In this document: piece by piece, positions 17,738-28,900 of the stretch
How positions within the stretch are numbered: position 1 is the first letter of the stretch
Layout: every line of letters begins with the position of its first letter
NCBI GenBank assembly: GCA_963741565.1
Contig: CAVUIK010000019.1
Coordinates: 176,503-240,502 of the forward strand
Reading direction: 5' to 3'
Length of the DNA: 64,000 nucleotides
Source: Ga0077555 sp963741565
Lineage (GTDB): Bacteria; Pseudomonadota; Alphaproteobacteria; Rhizobiales; Hyphomicrobiaceae
Position numbers and translations under genes: made by a program
Notes under the pieces: generated by a model
Told to the model about the DNA's origin: nothing
What the model saw: the letters and a program-made list of their open reading frames with translations, nothing else
Database searches by the model: none

Positions 17738-18540
17738 GCCGCAATGGGCCGATAGCGCTGCTCTTCCACAGCCTATTCGTCGTGTTCATGCTGTCGCCGA
17801 TCGTTGTCGTGTGCCTGGTTGCGTTCACCCCGGATAGTTTCCTGTCATTGCCGACCCGTGGGTTCTCGTTGCGCTGGTTTCGCGCGATCGCCCTTTACCC
17901 GGAATTCGTTTCGGCATTCTGGACCAGCGTCAAGATCGGCCTGCTGTCGTCGACGCTGGCGGTGTTGTTCGCCGTGCCGGCCGCACTTGCGCTAGCCAAG
18001 AGCGAGTTCGCTGGCCGCGAGATGTTGACTGCGTTGCTGATGTCGCCGCTGATGATCCCGCACGTCGTGCTGGGGATCGCATTTCTGCGCTTCTTCACCG
18101 AGATCGGCCTTGGCGGCCGCTTCGCCGGCCTGGTGCTCGCGCATCTGGTGATCGTGCTGCCGTTCGCGCTGCGGCTGACGCTTGCTTCGGCGACTGGTCT
18201 CGACCGTCGGCTTGAGCAGGCGGCGGTTTCGCTCGGTGCCAGCGAGAAAAATGTCTTTCGCCGAATCACGCTGCCATTGATCGTTCCGGGAATCGCGAGC
18301 GGTTGGGCGCTGGCCTTCATCCAGTCCTTTGACGAAGTAACGATGACGGTATTCATCGCGGCGCCCGGCACCGAGACATTGCCCGTACGCATGTTCGCGC
18401 ACATTCAGGACAGCATCGATCCATTGGTCACGTCGGTCTCAGCGGCAGTCATCGCTGTCACCGTCGTTTTTCTGGTGCTGATCGATCGCCTCTACGGACT
18501 GGAGCGCCTACTGGTCGGCAGGGAAGCGGGGGACCGATGA
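17734..18540 (+). CDS. ABC transporter permease, PotC-like (system 2)
   Basis: This is a 268-residue permease with about six membrane helices. It is the partner of the preceding PotB-like protein. The first helix ends in VVVCLVAFTPDSFLSLPTRGFSLRWF, typical of PotC-like subunits. The EAA loop is EQAAVSLGASEKNVFRRITLP. The start overlaps the upstream stop by four bases. The FAD oxidoreductase gene follows after 45 bp. Confidence 0.9.
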   Translation: MSRNGPIALLFHSLFVVFMLSPIVVVCLVAFTPDSFLSLPTRGFSLRWFRAIALYPEFVSAFWTSVKIGLLSSTLAVLFAVPAALALAKSEFAGREMLTALLMSPLMIPHVVLGIAFLRFFTEIGLGGRFAGLVLAHLVIVLPFALRLTLASATGLDRRLEQAAVSLGASEKNVFRRITLPLIVPGIASGWALAFIQSFDEVTMTVFIAAPGTETLPVRMFAHIQDSIDPLVTSVSAAVIAVTVVFLVLIDRLYGLERLLVGREAGDR

Positions 18541-18585
18541 AGACCAGCGCCGGTGCGCCCCGTCAGCCCATGCGGAGGTAGAGCG

Positions 18586-19710
18586 ATGCCAACGTCCGAC
18601 GTCGTGGTTATCGGCGGTGGTCTGCATGGGTGCTCAGCGGCGCTGCATCTGGCGCGCCGGGGCTTGAAGGTGCTGGTGATTGAAAAAGACTACGTTGGCC
18701 GACATGCATCGGGCGTGAATGCTGGCGGGGTGCGCCGGCTAGGTCGTGATCTTGCCGAGGTGCCACTTTCGGTCGCGTCGATGGAACTGTGGCATCGCAT
18801 TCGCGATCTCGTCGACGACGATTGCGGTTTTGAAGCGTCGGGCCAGGTCAAGATCGCGGAATCAGAAGCCGACTTGGAGGTCCTGTCCGCCCGCGCAGCC
18901 CAGCTTCGCGACCTCGGTTTCGGCCATGAAGAAGTAATTGATCGCCGCGAATTGCGCACTCTGCTCCCGGCGGTGGCCCAACATTGCGTTGGCGGCGTAG
19001 TCTCACGTGCCGACGGCGCGGCAAATCCCTACCGCACAACACTTGCATTCAAGCGAACGGCTGAAAGCCTGGGTGTGCGTTTCGAGGAAGGCTCCCGGGT
19101 CCGCCGTCTCCGTCGACAGGGACGGGACTGGGAGATCATAACCGACCAAGGAAGCCACGTGGCAGCCCGTCTCGTGAATTGCGCAGGTGCTTGGGCCGGC
19201 GACATTGCGGCGATCTTGGGAGAGCCGGTGCCGCTGCAAGCCATCGCGCCGATGATGATGATCACCTCGCCGATGCCGCCATTCGTGCGTCCTGTCGTCG
19301 GAGCAACGTCGCGGCCGTTGTCATTCAAGCAGCTCGCAAATGGGACGGTGATGATCGGCGGTGGGCGTCTTGGCCGGGCTGTGCCGGATCAAAACCTGAC
19401 CGAGCTTGATTTTCAGGAGCTGGGACTTGGTGCAACAACGGTCTTGGATCTCTTTCCGATCATGCGGGGCGCCGAAGTCGTGCGGGCCTGGGCCGGCATC
19501 GAGGCGCAGATGCCGGACAAAATCCCCGTCATCGGTCCGAGCAGTACAGAGGACGGGATCTTCCATGCCTTCGGGTTCTCGGCGCACGGCTTCCAACTCG
19601 GGCCGATCGTCGGCGCGGTCATTGCCGAAGTCCTGACCACGGGTTCGAGCAACCTGCCGATTGCACCGTTCTCAATCCGCCGGTTCGCAGCATCGACTCC
19701 ACAGCGTTAG
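18586..19710 (+). CDS. FAD-dependent oxidoreductase (DAO/glycine oxidase family)
   Basis: This is a 374-residue flavoprotein of the D-amino-acid oxidase superfamily. The N-terminal dinucleotide-binding motif is VVIGGGLHGCSAALHLARRG (about residues 6-25), followed by VIEKD. The C-terminal FAD contact reads GFSAHGFQLGPIVG. The family oxidises amines or N-methylated amino acids to imines. Its place at the end of ABC system 2 suggests that it acts on the imported compound, for example an amine or opine-like solute; this is inference. The ATG at 18586 follows GGAGGTAGAGCG and is preferred to an open frame 11 codons longer. Confidence 0.88.
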   Translation: MPTSDVVVIGGGLHGCSAALHLARRGLKVLVIEKDYVGRHASGVNAGGVRRLGRDLAEVPLSVASMELWHRIRDLVDDDCGFEASGQVKIAESEADLEVLSARAAQLRDLGFGHEEVIDRRELRTLLPAVAQHCVGGVVSRADGAANPYRTTLAFKRTAESLGVRFEEGSRVRRLRRQGRDWEIITDQGSHVAARLVNCAGAWAGDIAAILGEPVPLQAIAPMMMITSPMPPFVRPVVGATSRPLSFKQLANGTVMIGGGRLGRAVPDQNLTELDFQELGLGATTVLDLFPIMRGAEVVRAWAGIEAQMPDKIPVIGPSSTEDGIFHAFGFSAHGFQLGPIVGAVIAEVLTTGSSNLPIAPFSIRRFAASTPQR

Positions 19711-19811
19711 TCGATGGCACACGTTATAGAGTGCGCTCTCTAACGAGACTCGTTCGAGCTTGCGAACTGATGCCGTCGGTCAGAAATAGTGAGGGATGTG
19801 GCGCCTGGGCG

Positions 19812-19952
19812 TTAGCCCCGCCGCCGCGCATCGATTCTGGTGTCCCCGACGTCGAGCGATTCGGTGGCGACCATAGCCAAGGCTTTGTTGATCTGCACGG
19901 AGTTCTCTGCCGCGGAGCTGCGCCAGGAGTTGTAAACACTTGCGGATATCAC
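19812..19952 (-). CDS. Possible 46-residue peptide overlapping the giant gene's stop
   Basis: A GTG codon overlaps the TGA stop of the giant surface-protein gene (GTGA arrangement) and opens a 47-codon frame on the same strand. The peptide contains VQINKALAMVATESLDVGD and ends in a run of arginines. The overlap allows translational coupling without its own ribosome site. I do not recognise the product, and a chance frame in GC-rich DNA is quite possible. Confidence 0.25.
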   Translation of the reverse strand: MISASVYNSWRSSAAENSVQINKALAMVATESLDVGDTRIDARRRG

Positions 19953-22900
19953 TCAGCCGCTTCGAGCAGTCGGCCGAGCGCCTCGACCTGTGAACGTCTC
20001 AACAGCGGTTCGGTCGGGATCTGCTCCCAGAATGGCGCAATCGCACCCTGCCGGCTGAAACGCAATGGCTGCAACTCGCCTGTCGTGGCGATGATGCGCA
20101 CCTCTCGCACAACCGTCGTGCCATCGGGCAGAATGGCGGTCAGCCGCAGATCAATCGCTTCCTCGTTGGCAGCACGCTCCCCCATCAACACACTTGGGCC
20201 GGCGAACTGCAGCCAGTCCGGCATCGGACGGCCATCGGCCCGCTGCACCTTCCACTCGATTGCGCCGTCACGGCTCATGTTATCCGACGCACCCAGGTGC
20301 ACAATGAGCAAACCCTTGCGGACGAAGGTCTCGATCGACACCACGGCATCGGACGAGACGTTGGAGAACTTGATCGAGAAGTTGCTCAAGCCCGCGACGT
20401 CGGAGCCGGTTGCTGGTCGTGTCGCGCCACTTTCGATCTCGCGGGTGAGATCGCGCACGGTGTCAACCACGATACCATGGACAGCGGGAACCGCGGTTGC
20501 GCCTTGTGGCCTTGTCGCGCGCACCGTATCGACCACCATTCCGCTCACCGACGGGCGCTCCGCGACTGTTGCGAGGCTTGGCGCCGCGACGATCGGCGCA
20601 TCAGGCAAGCGTGTTGACGGATCAGCCGTTACTGCCATCCGAACGACCGCGTCGGCGAACCCGCCCTTGCCGTCGCTGATGCGGTAATGGATCACATCCT
20701 GACCTTCGAGGCCCCACTGTGGCGTGTAGGTGATCGTTCCGTCTGGATTGATCGCCACCGTCCCGTGGTCGGCCGTTGCAAGCACGACCGTCATCGAATC
20801 GTGGTCCGTGTCGCGGTCGTTGATGAGAACGGCAAGTGTCGTCGGCGCACCGCGATCAGATTGACCGCGATCGTCTAGCGCCACTGGCGCATCGTTGACC
20901 GGTGTCACTGTGATGGTGACGGTCATAACGACGGTGACCGTGCCGTCCGACACACCGTATGTGAAGCTGTCGGGGCCATTGTAGTCGGCGACCGGCGTGT
21001 AGATGTAGCTGCCATCTGGGTTGACTGTGACAGTGCCGTGCTTCGGCAACGTGCTGCCAAGACTGTAGGTCAGGGCATCTCCATCGATGTCCGTCGCCAC
21101 CGGCAACAGTCCACTGAGCGTAGTATCTTCCGCTGTGGCAACCGACTGGCCGCCTCCCACCGGCGCGTCGTTGGCGCCAATGATGGTGATGACGAGCTGG
21201 GCCGTATCGGTGCCGCCGTTGCCGTCGGAGACGGTGTAGGTGACGGTCTCGGTCGCGGTCTCGCCGGCGTCGAGGCCGTTGTAGGCGGTGCCGGGCTCAA
21301 AGCTGTAGGAGCCGTCGCCGTTGAGCGTCAGCAGGCCGCCGCCGGCGACCGTGAACGGGGTGCCGATGGTGATCGGGCTGATGCCCTGCGCCGCCGACAC
21401 GACCAGCAACGGATCGCTATCGGGTGCCGTGTCGGCATCGCCTGTGACGGCGTCGGTGAGGACGTTGCCGGTGACCGAGGTCGCATCTTCGCCAAGGCTG
21501 CCGGCGTCATCGAGCGCAACCGGATCGAGGTTGACGAGGGTCAGCGTGACGGTCGTGGTGACGACCGCGCCCTCGGGATCGGTGGCGGTGATGGTGATCA
21601 GGTACGCGCCGGGATTGCCGGTGTTGGAGGTCTGGCTGGCGTTGGCCGGCGGCGTGCCGGTCAGCTCGCCGGTGACGGGATCGATGACGATCCAGCCGGG
21701 TGTCGAGGGATCGACGGCGAAGGTCAGCGGCTCAGCATCCGGATCGACCACGAAGGTGGCGACCTGGATCGGGACCAGCGGCTGGCCGTCGTTGCGGCTG
21801 ACATCGGGGATGATGTTCGCGGGATCGGTGGCCGGGATCGGGTTCGACGGAGTGCCGGGGTTGGACGGATCGATAACGACCGGCGCGTCGTTGGCGCCAA
21901 TGATGGTGATGACGAGCTGGGCCGTATCGGTGCCGCCGTTGCCGTCGGAGACGGTGTAGGTGACGGTCTCGGTCGCGGTCTCGCCGGCGTCGAGGCCGTT
22001 GTAGGCGGTGCCGGGCTCAAAGCTGTAGGAGCCGTCGCCGTTGAGCGTCAGCAGGCCGCCGCCGGCGACCGTGAACGGGGTGCCGATGGTGATCGGGCTG
22101 GTGCCCTGCGCCGCCGACACGACCAGCAACGGATCGCTATCGGGTGCCGTGTCGGCATCGCCTGTGACGGCGTCGGTGAGGACGTTGCCGGTGACCGAGG
22201 TCGCATCTTCGGCAAGGCTGCCGGCGTCATCGAGCGCAACCGGATCGAGGTTGACGAGGGTCAGCGTGACGGTCGTGGTGACGACCGCGCCCTCGGGATC
22301 GGTGGCGGTGATGGTGATCAGGTACGCGCCGGGATTGCCGGTGTTGGAGGTCTGGCTGGCGTTGGCCGGCGGCGTGCCGGTCAGCTCGCCGGTGACGGGA
22401 TCGATGACGATCCAGCCGGGTGTCGAGGGATCGACGGCGAAGGTCAGCGGCTCAGCATCCGGATCGACCACGAAGGTGGCGACCTGGATCGGGACCAGCG
22501 GCTGGCCGTCGTTGCGGCTGACATCGGGGATGATGTTCGCGGGATCGGTGGCCGGGATCGGGTTCGACGGAGTGCCGGGGTTGGACGGATCGATAACGAC
22601 GGGCGCGTCGTTGGCGCCAATGATGGTGATGACGAGCTGGGCCGTGTCGGTGCCGCCGTTGCCGTCGGAGACGGTGTAGGTGACGGTCTCGGTCGCGGTC
22701 TCGCCGGCGTCGAGGCCGTTGTAGGCGGTGCCGGGCTCAAAGCTGTAGGAGCCGTCGCCGTTGAGCGTCAGCAGGCCGCCGCCGGCGACCGTGAACGGGG
22801 TGCCGATGGTGATCGGGCTGGTGCCCTGCGCCGCCGACACGACCAGCAACGGATCGCTGTCGGGTGCCGTGTCGGCATCGCCTGTGACGGCGTCGGTGAG

Positions 22901-25900
22901 GACGTTGCCGGTGACCGAGGTCGCATCTTCGCCAAGGCTGCCGGCGTCATCGAGCGCAACCGGATCGAGGTTGACGAGGGTCAGCGTGACGGTCGTGGTG
23001 ACGACCGCGCCCTCGGGATCGGTGGCGGTGATGGTGATCAGGTACGCGCCGGGATTGCCGGTGTTGGAGGTCTGGCTGGCGTTGGCCGGCGGCGTGCCGG
23101 TCAGCTCGCCGGTGACGGGATCGATGACGATCCAGCCGGGTGTCGAGGGATCGACGGCGAAGGTCAGCGGCTCAGCATCCGGATCGACCACGAAGGTGGC
23201 GACCTGGATCGGGACCAGCGGCTGGCCGTCGTTGCGGCTGACATCGGGGATGATGTTCGCGGGATCGGTGGCCGGGATCGGGTTCGACGGAGTGCCGGGG
23301 TTGGACGGATCGATAACGACCGGCGCGTCGTTGGCGCCAATGATGGTGATGACGAGCTGGGCCGTATCGGTGCCGCCGTTGCCGTCGGAGACGGTGTAGG
23401 TGACGGTCTCGGTCGCGGTCTCGCCGGCGTCGAGGCCGTTGTAGGCGGTGCCGGGCTCAAAGCTGTAGGAGCCGTCGCCGTTGAGCGTCAGCAGGCCGCC
23501 GCCGGCGACCGTGAACGGGGTGCCGATGGTGATGGCGGTGCCAGCCTGGTTGGCGAGGGTAACAGTTAGCGGATCGCTGTCGACGTCCGAGTCAGAACCC
23601 GGTGCCATCGTGATGATGTTGCCGCTGACACTTGCGTCGTCTTCGCCGACATCTCCAACGTCATTGACCGCTACCGGCACGTCGTTGGTGCCGTTAATGG
23701 TGATGGCTAGGTTAGCGGACGCGGCCAGGCCAGTGCCACCCACAGCTTGAATGCTGATTCCATCGATGCCGAGATCGACGCGGTTCGCGCCTGAATTGCC
23801 CACAGCAAAGAACAGCAGAGTTTGACTGGTGCTAGTGGCCGTGAACGTTAGCGACTGAGCTTGCCATGAGAACGCCGTGCCGAGTGCTGGCGTCGTCATC
23901 GAGGCAGCAGACTGCGTCTGCGATCCGAAGCTCACTTGCCAGTGACCGTCTCCCGATGGCCCATAACCATTTGCGGCGATGGCCTGCGAGAAATTGATGG
24001 AGTACTCCTGGCCGGGAACGAGGTCGTTCAAGATCTGCTGGAAGCCTTCCTGATAGCCGCCAACGCCGATACCATGCAAGAAGTCGCCGCCATCTGGCGT
24101 GGGAGCCCAGGAATAGCCGTTGAAGTTGGTGGCCGAGTTGAACACGTCTGGCGTCTGGTACAGCAGCCAGTTCGGCGGCAACATTGCATTGTGCATGTTG
24201 CGATCGACAGCAGGTGCAGTGCCTTCCAGACTGCCGTTGGTTGACAGGTCTGGAGCCGTAACGGAAACGGTGTAGCCGAAGTTTTCCGTCAGCGTCTCGC
24301 CGTTCTGCAGCGCTTGGACGGTAGGGTTGGAGTTGTCGAGCGTATAGACGTAGCTGCCATTGGGATTGATGACGAGCGTTCCGTAGGTGCCTGTGATGCT
24401 TGTTGCGCCGCTGACCGGGGTGCCGTTGACGGCCGAGATATGTAGCGGCTCGACGTCTGGATCGCCGTCAACGCCGAACCCGTCGTCATCACTGATGACG
24501 TTGCCGCTGTCTGTTAGCGGGCCTTCTTCCTTCACTGCGCCAGTGTTGTCGGTTGCGATTGGCGCATCGTTGGCACCAGTGATGGTGATGGTCACGGTAG
24601 CCGTAGCCGTGCCACCCTGACCATCGGAGATCGTGTAAGTGAAGGTGTCGGTTGCCGTCTCGCTGGTATCGAGGCTCTCGAACGAGGCATTCGGATCGTA
24701 GCTATAGGAGCCATTCGAATTGAGCGTTAGAAGCGCGCCTGACGGCAGCGTGACTTGGGTCCCGAATGCAATTCCTTGACCAGCGCTGTCGAGCGCGGAG
24801 ACGAGCGTCAAGGTATCGCTGTCGTTCACGCCGTCGCGGTCGTTCGGCAGTAAGCTACCAGTGGCCGCTGGACCGTCCTCACCTACCGAATTGGTATCGG
24901 CAACGGCGACGGGCGCCGGATTGGTGACCTTGTACTGGAAGGTGCGCGTGATCTCGGCGTCGCCATCAGAGACCGAAACCTGGATCAGATAGATTGTGCC
25001 GCCGCCGGGCGCGGCAAACAAACCGTTCTGCGAGGACGAGAAATCGATCTGTCCCGTGACAAGGCCTGTCGCCGGGTTGTACGTCAGGCCAGCAGGCAGC
25101 CCGCTGATCGTGAAAGCAAGCGGCTCCACATCGGGATCTGTGAACAGAGCGCCGAGATTGAGGTTCACCGTGTCGCCGTCCTGGCCGGTAACGTTGGGTA
25201 GCACGCCAGCCTGAGGCGCATCGTTACGGCCGTCGATCGTGATGGTGACTGTCGCCGTCGACGTGCCGCCCTGATCGTCCGAGGTCGTATAGGTAAAGGT
25301 GTCGGTGGCATTCTCGTCGAGATCGAGGCTCTCGAAGGCACCGTTTGGCCTATACGTGTAGGTGCCGTTGGCGTTGAGCGTGAGCTTGGCGCCCGAGGGC
25401 AAGGTCACTTCGCTGCCTATGGTCAAGGCTCCGCCGCTGTCATTCTGTCCGGACGTAACTATCAACGAATCGCTGTCGAGACCCCCGTCGTGATCGTTGG
25501 TCTTGACGTTGCCGAGGAGCTGGACCGCGTTTTCGTTTGTCGTTCCGCTGTCGTTGGCGGCGACCGGCACCGGATTGATGACGGTGAACGTGAAGGTGCG
25601 CGAAGTCGTGGCGATGCCATCTGTGGCGTCGACAGAGATCGTATAGACGCCTCCCGCGCCGCCTTGGCTTACGTTGGGTCCGAGTGTTCCAGTTATAACG
25701 CCGGTCTGGGGATCATACGTGAGACCCGAAGGCAGGCCGGAGATCGTGAAGTCGATGTCGTCTCCTTCCGCATCCGTGAATGCTGTACCGACGTCTATTG
25801 AAACCGTCTGGCCGTCTGCAGAGGCGTGGTTTGCCGGCGTGCCGGTCGGCGCGTCGTTGACCGGGACGACATGGATCGTGGCCACCGCCGTGTTGGAGGC

Positions 25901-28900
25901 GAGATCGCCGTCATTGACGGTGACCGCGACGTGACGATCGGCTGTCGAGGGAGTATCTGTCGTGTTGGTGAACGTGATCGCCTGGATTGCTGCACTATAA
26001 TCGGCGAGCGTCGCGGATCCGGTCAACGTGATCGTGTGCGTCACGGGATCGTAGGCACTCGCGATGATGCCGGCCGGCATGACGCCTGCCGCCAGCAGAT
26101 CGCCGGCCTGCGCATCGGTCAATGTGATGATCGCCAACTCGATGTTGGTGTCGTCGACATCGGTCACGTGCGCGGTGACGTCGGCGATCGGCACGCCGGG
26201 ACCGTTCTCGATGTAGGTCGTCTCGTAGGGGCCGGCATCGACCGGCACGTTGATTTGAATGCTGTCGATTGCCAGGCCAGCCGAATCTTCCGGACCCGTA
26301 CCGACAAACCGAAGGACGTTGGAGCCGTCACCCATACCACCGGTGACAGCGAATGTTGTCGTCTCCCAGGCTACCGTGGACGATACGCTGCCAAGCAGAA
26401 CGCCACCGAAGTAGACATCGATGCCGTTGCCCGTGTAGAGGGAATTGTAGTTGATGGTATCGAATGTGAGTGATGTCGTCTGGCCATTCGATAGTCCGGC
26501 AATTGCTTGCTGGAAATCCATGTTGCCGGGTAGGCCGCTTTCCATGTCGAGTACGTTGGCACCGTCTGTGCCCGGTGCCCAAGGTCCGATCTCGGCATAG
26601 TTGGCAAAATTGTTGTTCATCCAGCCCGTGAAGGGGTTGGCGCCATCGCCTGGGAACGTGAAGCCTGTTTCGAAGTTGCCGTTGAGGACGAGATTGGTAA
26701 GTATTGGCGGCCCATCGAGATCGACAACCGGCGCGTCATTGATCGGATCGACGTCGAACGTGATGGTGTTTGGCGCGAGATCGGTGTTCGCCGAAACCGC
26801 TGGGGTCACCGAGATATTGTCCCAGTTGCAAAAAGCCATTCCAATCGATTGCTTGATCACGACGAGCGAGATCGAGCCGCTGGCAGGAGCCACAACCGCA
26901 TATGTGAGGTTCCGCCATGCAGGATCGCTTCCATCAATGGCGCTGTTCAGGCGGCCGGTCGCAATCGTAGCGGGATTTGCACCACCCGTATTGTCGATGG
27001 TTCCGTTGAAGGCAGCGCCGTCATAGACATCAAGCTGGAAGTTGGCCGTGCTGAACGGGTTCAGCGCATTTACAATGGCGTCACCGCTGATCACATAGGT
27101 CGCGCCTGGCGTCAGGCCGGAGATCGTCTGGTAGACATTGGCAAAGTAGCCGAACTGGTCGCCATAGGGCGTGTCGGTGGTCGCTGCATCGTCGTCGCGC
27201 ACCAATGCCGTGCTTTGCAGCACGTAGTACGGACTGGGACCACCACTCGGCTGCAGCGTCACCACGCGTGACCAACCTTCTAGGCCGACAGGATTGATGT
27301 CGGCGGCTGTCGGCGGCGTCATGCTGTAGTAGTCTGGGATATACGTGTTGGGAGCCGTGAACGCCGTGTCCTCGAGGCTTCCATTGACCACGAGGTTCGC
27401 AGCTGGGCCGCTGTCATCGACGACCTGGAACTCGAACGATGCGATGCCGGCTGCGAACAGGTTGGCCGGCGCCGTCCACACGAGAGTGCCGATGGCGGCA
27501 ACCGGGATCACCTGACCCACCGTGACGGGCGCGCCGCCGAACTCAAGCGTGCCGGTGGCCGGCAGCGTCGTGATGATCACTTCGAGGAAGTTGTGCGCCG
27601 GACTGTCGTTCGGATCGGTGAAGCCGAAGTCGGCGGCCGTGAACGTGTGGCTGTCGTCTTCCAGAACCGTGATCGTCTTGTCTGTGCCTTTCGGCGCGTC
27701 GTTTGCGGGCGCGATCACGAGCGTCAGCGTGGACGTATCGGTGCCGCCGTTGCCGTCTGAGACGGTGTAGGTGATCGTTGGGATTGCGCCAGTGTAGTTG
27801 GCGGCCGGGGCGAAGCTGTAGGAGCCGTTGGCGTTGATCTGTATCGCGCCGACGCCTGGGATGGTCACGCTACTACCGGCGGCATGGAGGCCGGACACAC
27901 CGGTGATCGTGAAGTCGGTGATTGACAGAGTATCGCCGTCGGCATCGGTGGCGATATCGAGCAAATCTCCCGTCGCGCCGTCTGCGACGGTGAGCGAGAT
28001 ATCCTCGGTGACCGTGTTGCTCTCGTCGCCGTCGATGGGGGCGTCGTTCTCGGCCGTCACATGAATCGTCGACAGCGCCGTATTGCTCGACACTGTGCCG
28101 TTGGAGAAAGAGACGTTGATCTGCCGGTTGACGCCCGATGGCGCTTCCGAGGTGTTGTTGAACGTGATCTGCTGGAGCGCGGTTTCATAGACCGTTGGGT
28201 CTGTCGTGCTGCCAGTTAGTTGGACAGTGATCTGGCCGCTGCCATTGACACCAAGCGTAAAGGTGAGACCGTTGACTGTGCCGCTCGCGGCGGTGCTGCC
28301 GCTGACGAGAAGCTGATCTCCAGCCAGCGTGTTGGTGAGCGTTATGGTCGCGCTGACGATACGGGTATCGAGGCCAGTAATGTCAACGTCGGTATCGACG
28401 ATCGAAACGGCGGCGCCGCCTTCGGCAAAGGTATTGACGTAGCCGGTGCCTGCGATGGTGTTGTTGCTGGCGTCGAGGTCGAGGTTGCGCATCGCAACAG
28501 TGTATGCGCTGGCGAAGGTCAGATCGCCGTCGCCGTCATGGTCGAAGAAGCGCTGGCCGTGCGAAACGCCAGTAAGCGAAGTGTCGGCAATGCCGTTGAA
28601 CGTAAAGGGGCCATCCAGCAGAACCGTACCGGGAGGCGGCGCCACGCGATACGTCACTTCCCACGCGCTCACATTATTCCAGTTGAATTTTACGCCCGAT
28701 ACGGACGCGGCGTTTTCCGTGTCGAAGAGGTTCGTTGCGGTGATTTTCCCGAATGACGAGTGAAGCGGATCGATAACTGTGGCGCCAGTATCGGGATCGA
28801 TGTTGAGGCCGACCGTCAAGTGGGTCGTCGCCAAAGATTCCGTCGTGTATTTATCGAGTTCGTCAAGATCGGCGCGCACGGATTCCTGCGGCTTGATGCC

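Noticed and set aside
19711..19948. Second att site for the selC element near the end of the giant gene
   Set aside because: I searched for the core GTGGGTTCGACTCC and its complement here and near 8.85-9.2 kb and found none.
21038..23569. An 843-codon plus-strand open frame antisense to the giant gene
   Set aside because: It mirrors the codon periodicity of the 720-bp repeats, has repetitive Gly/Asp/Arg-rich content and no domain or ribosome site. It is a shadow of the minus-strand gene.
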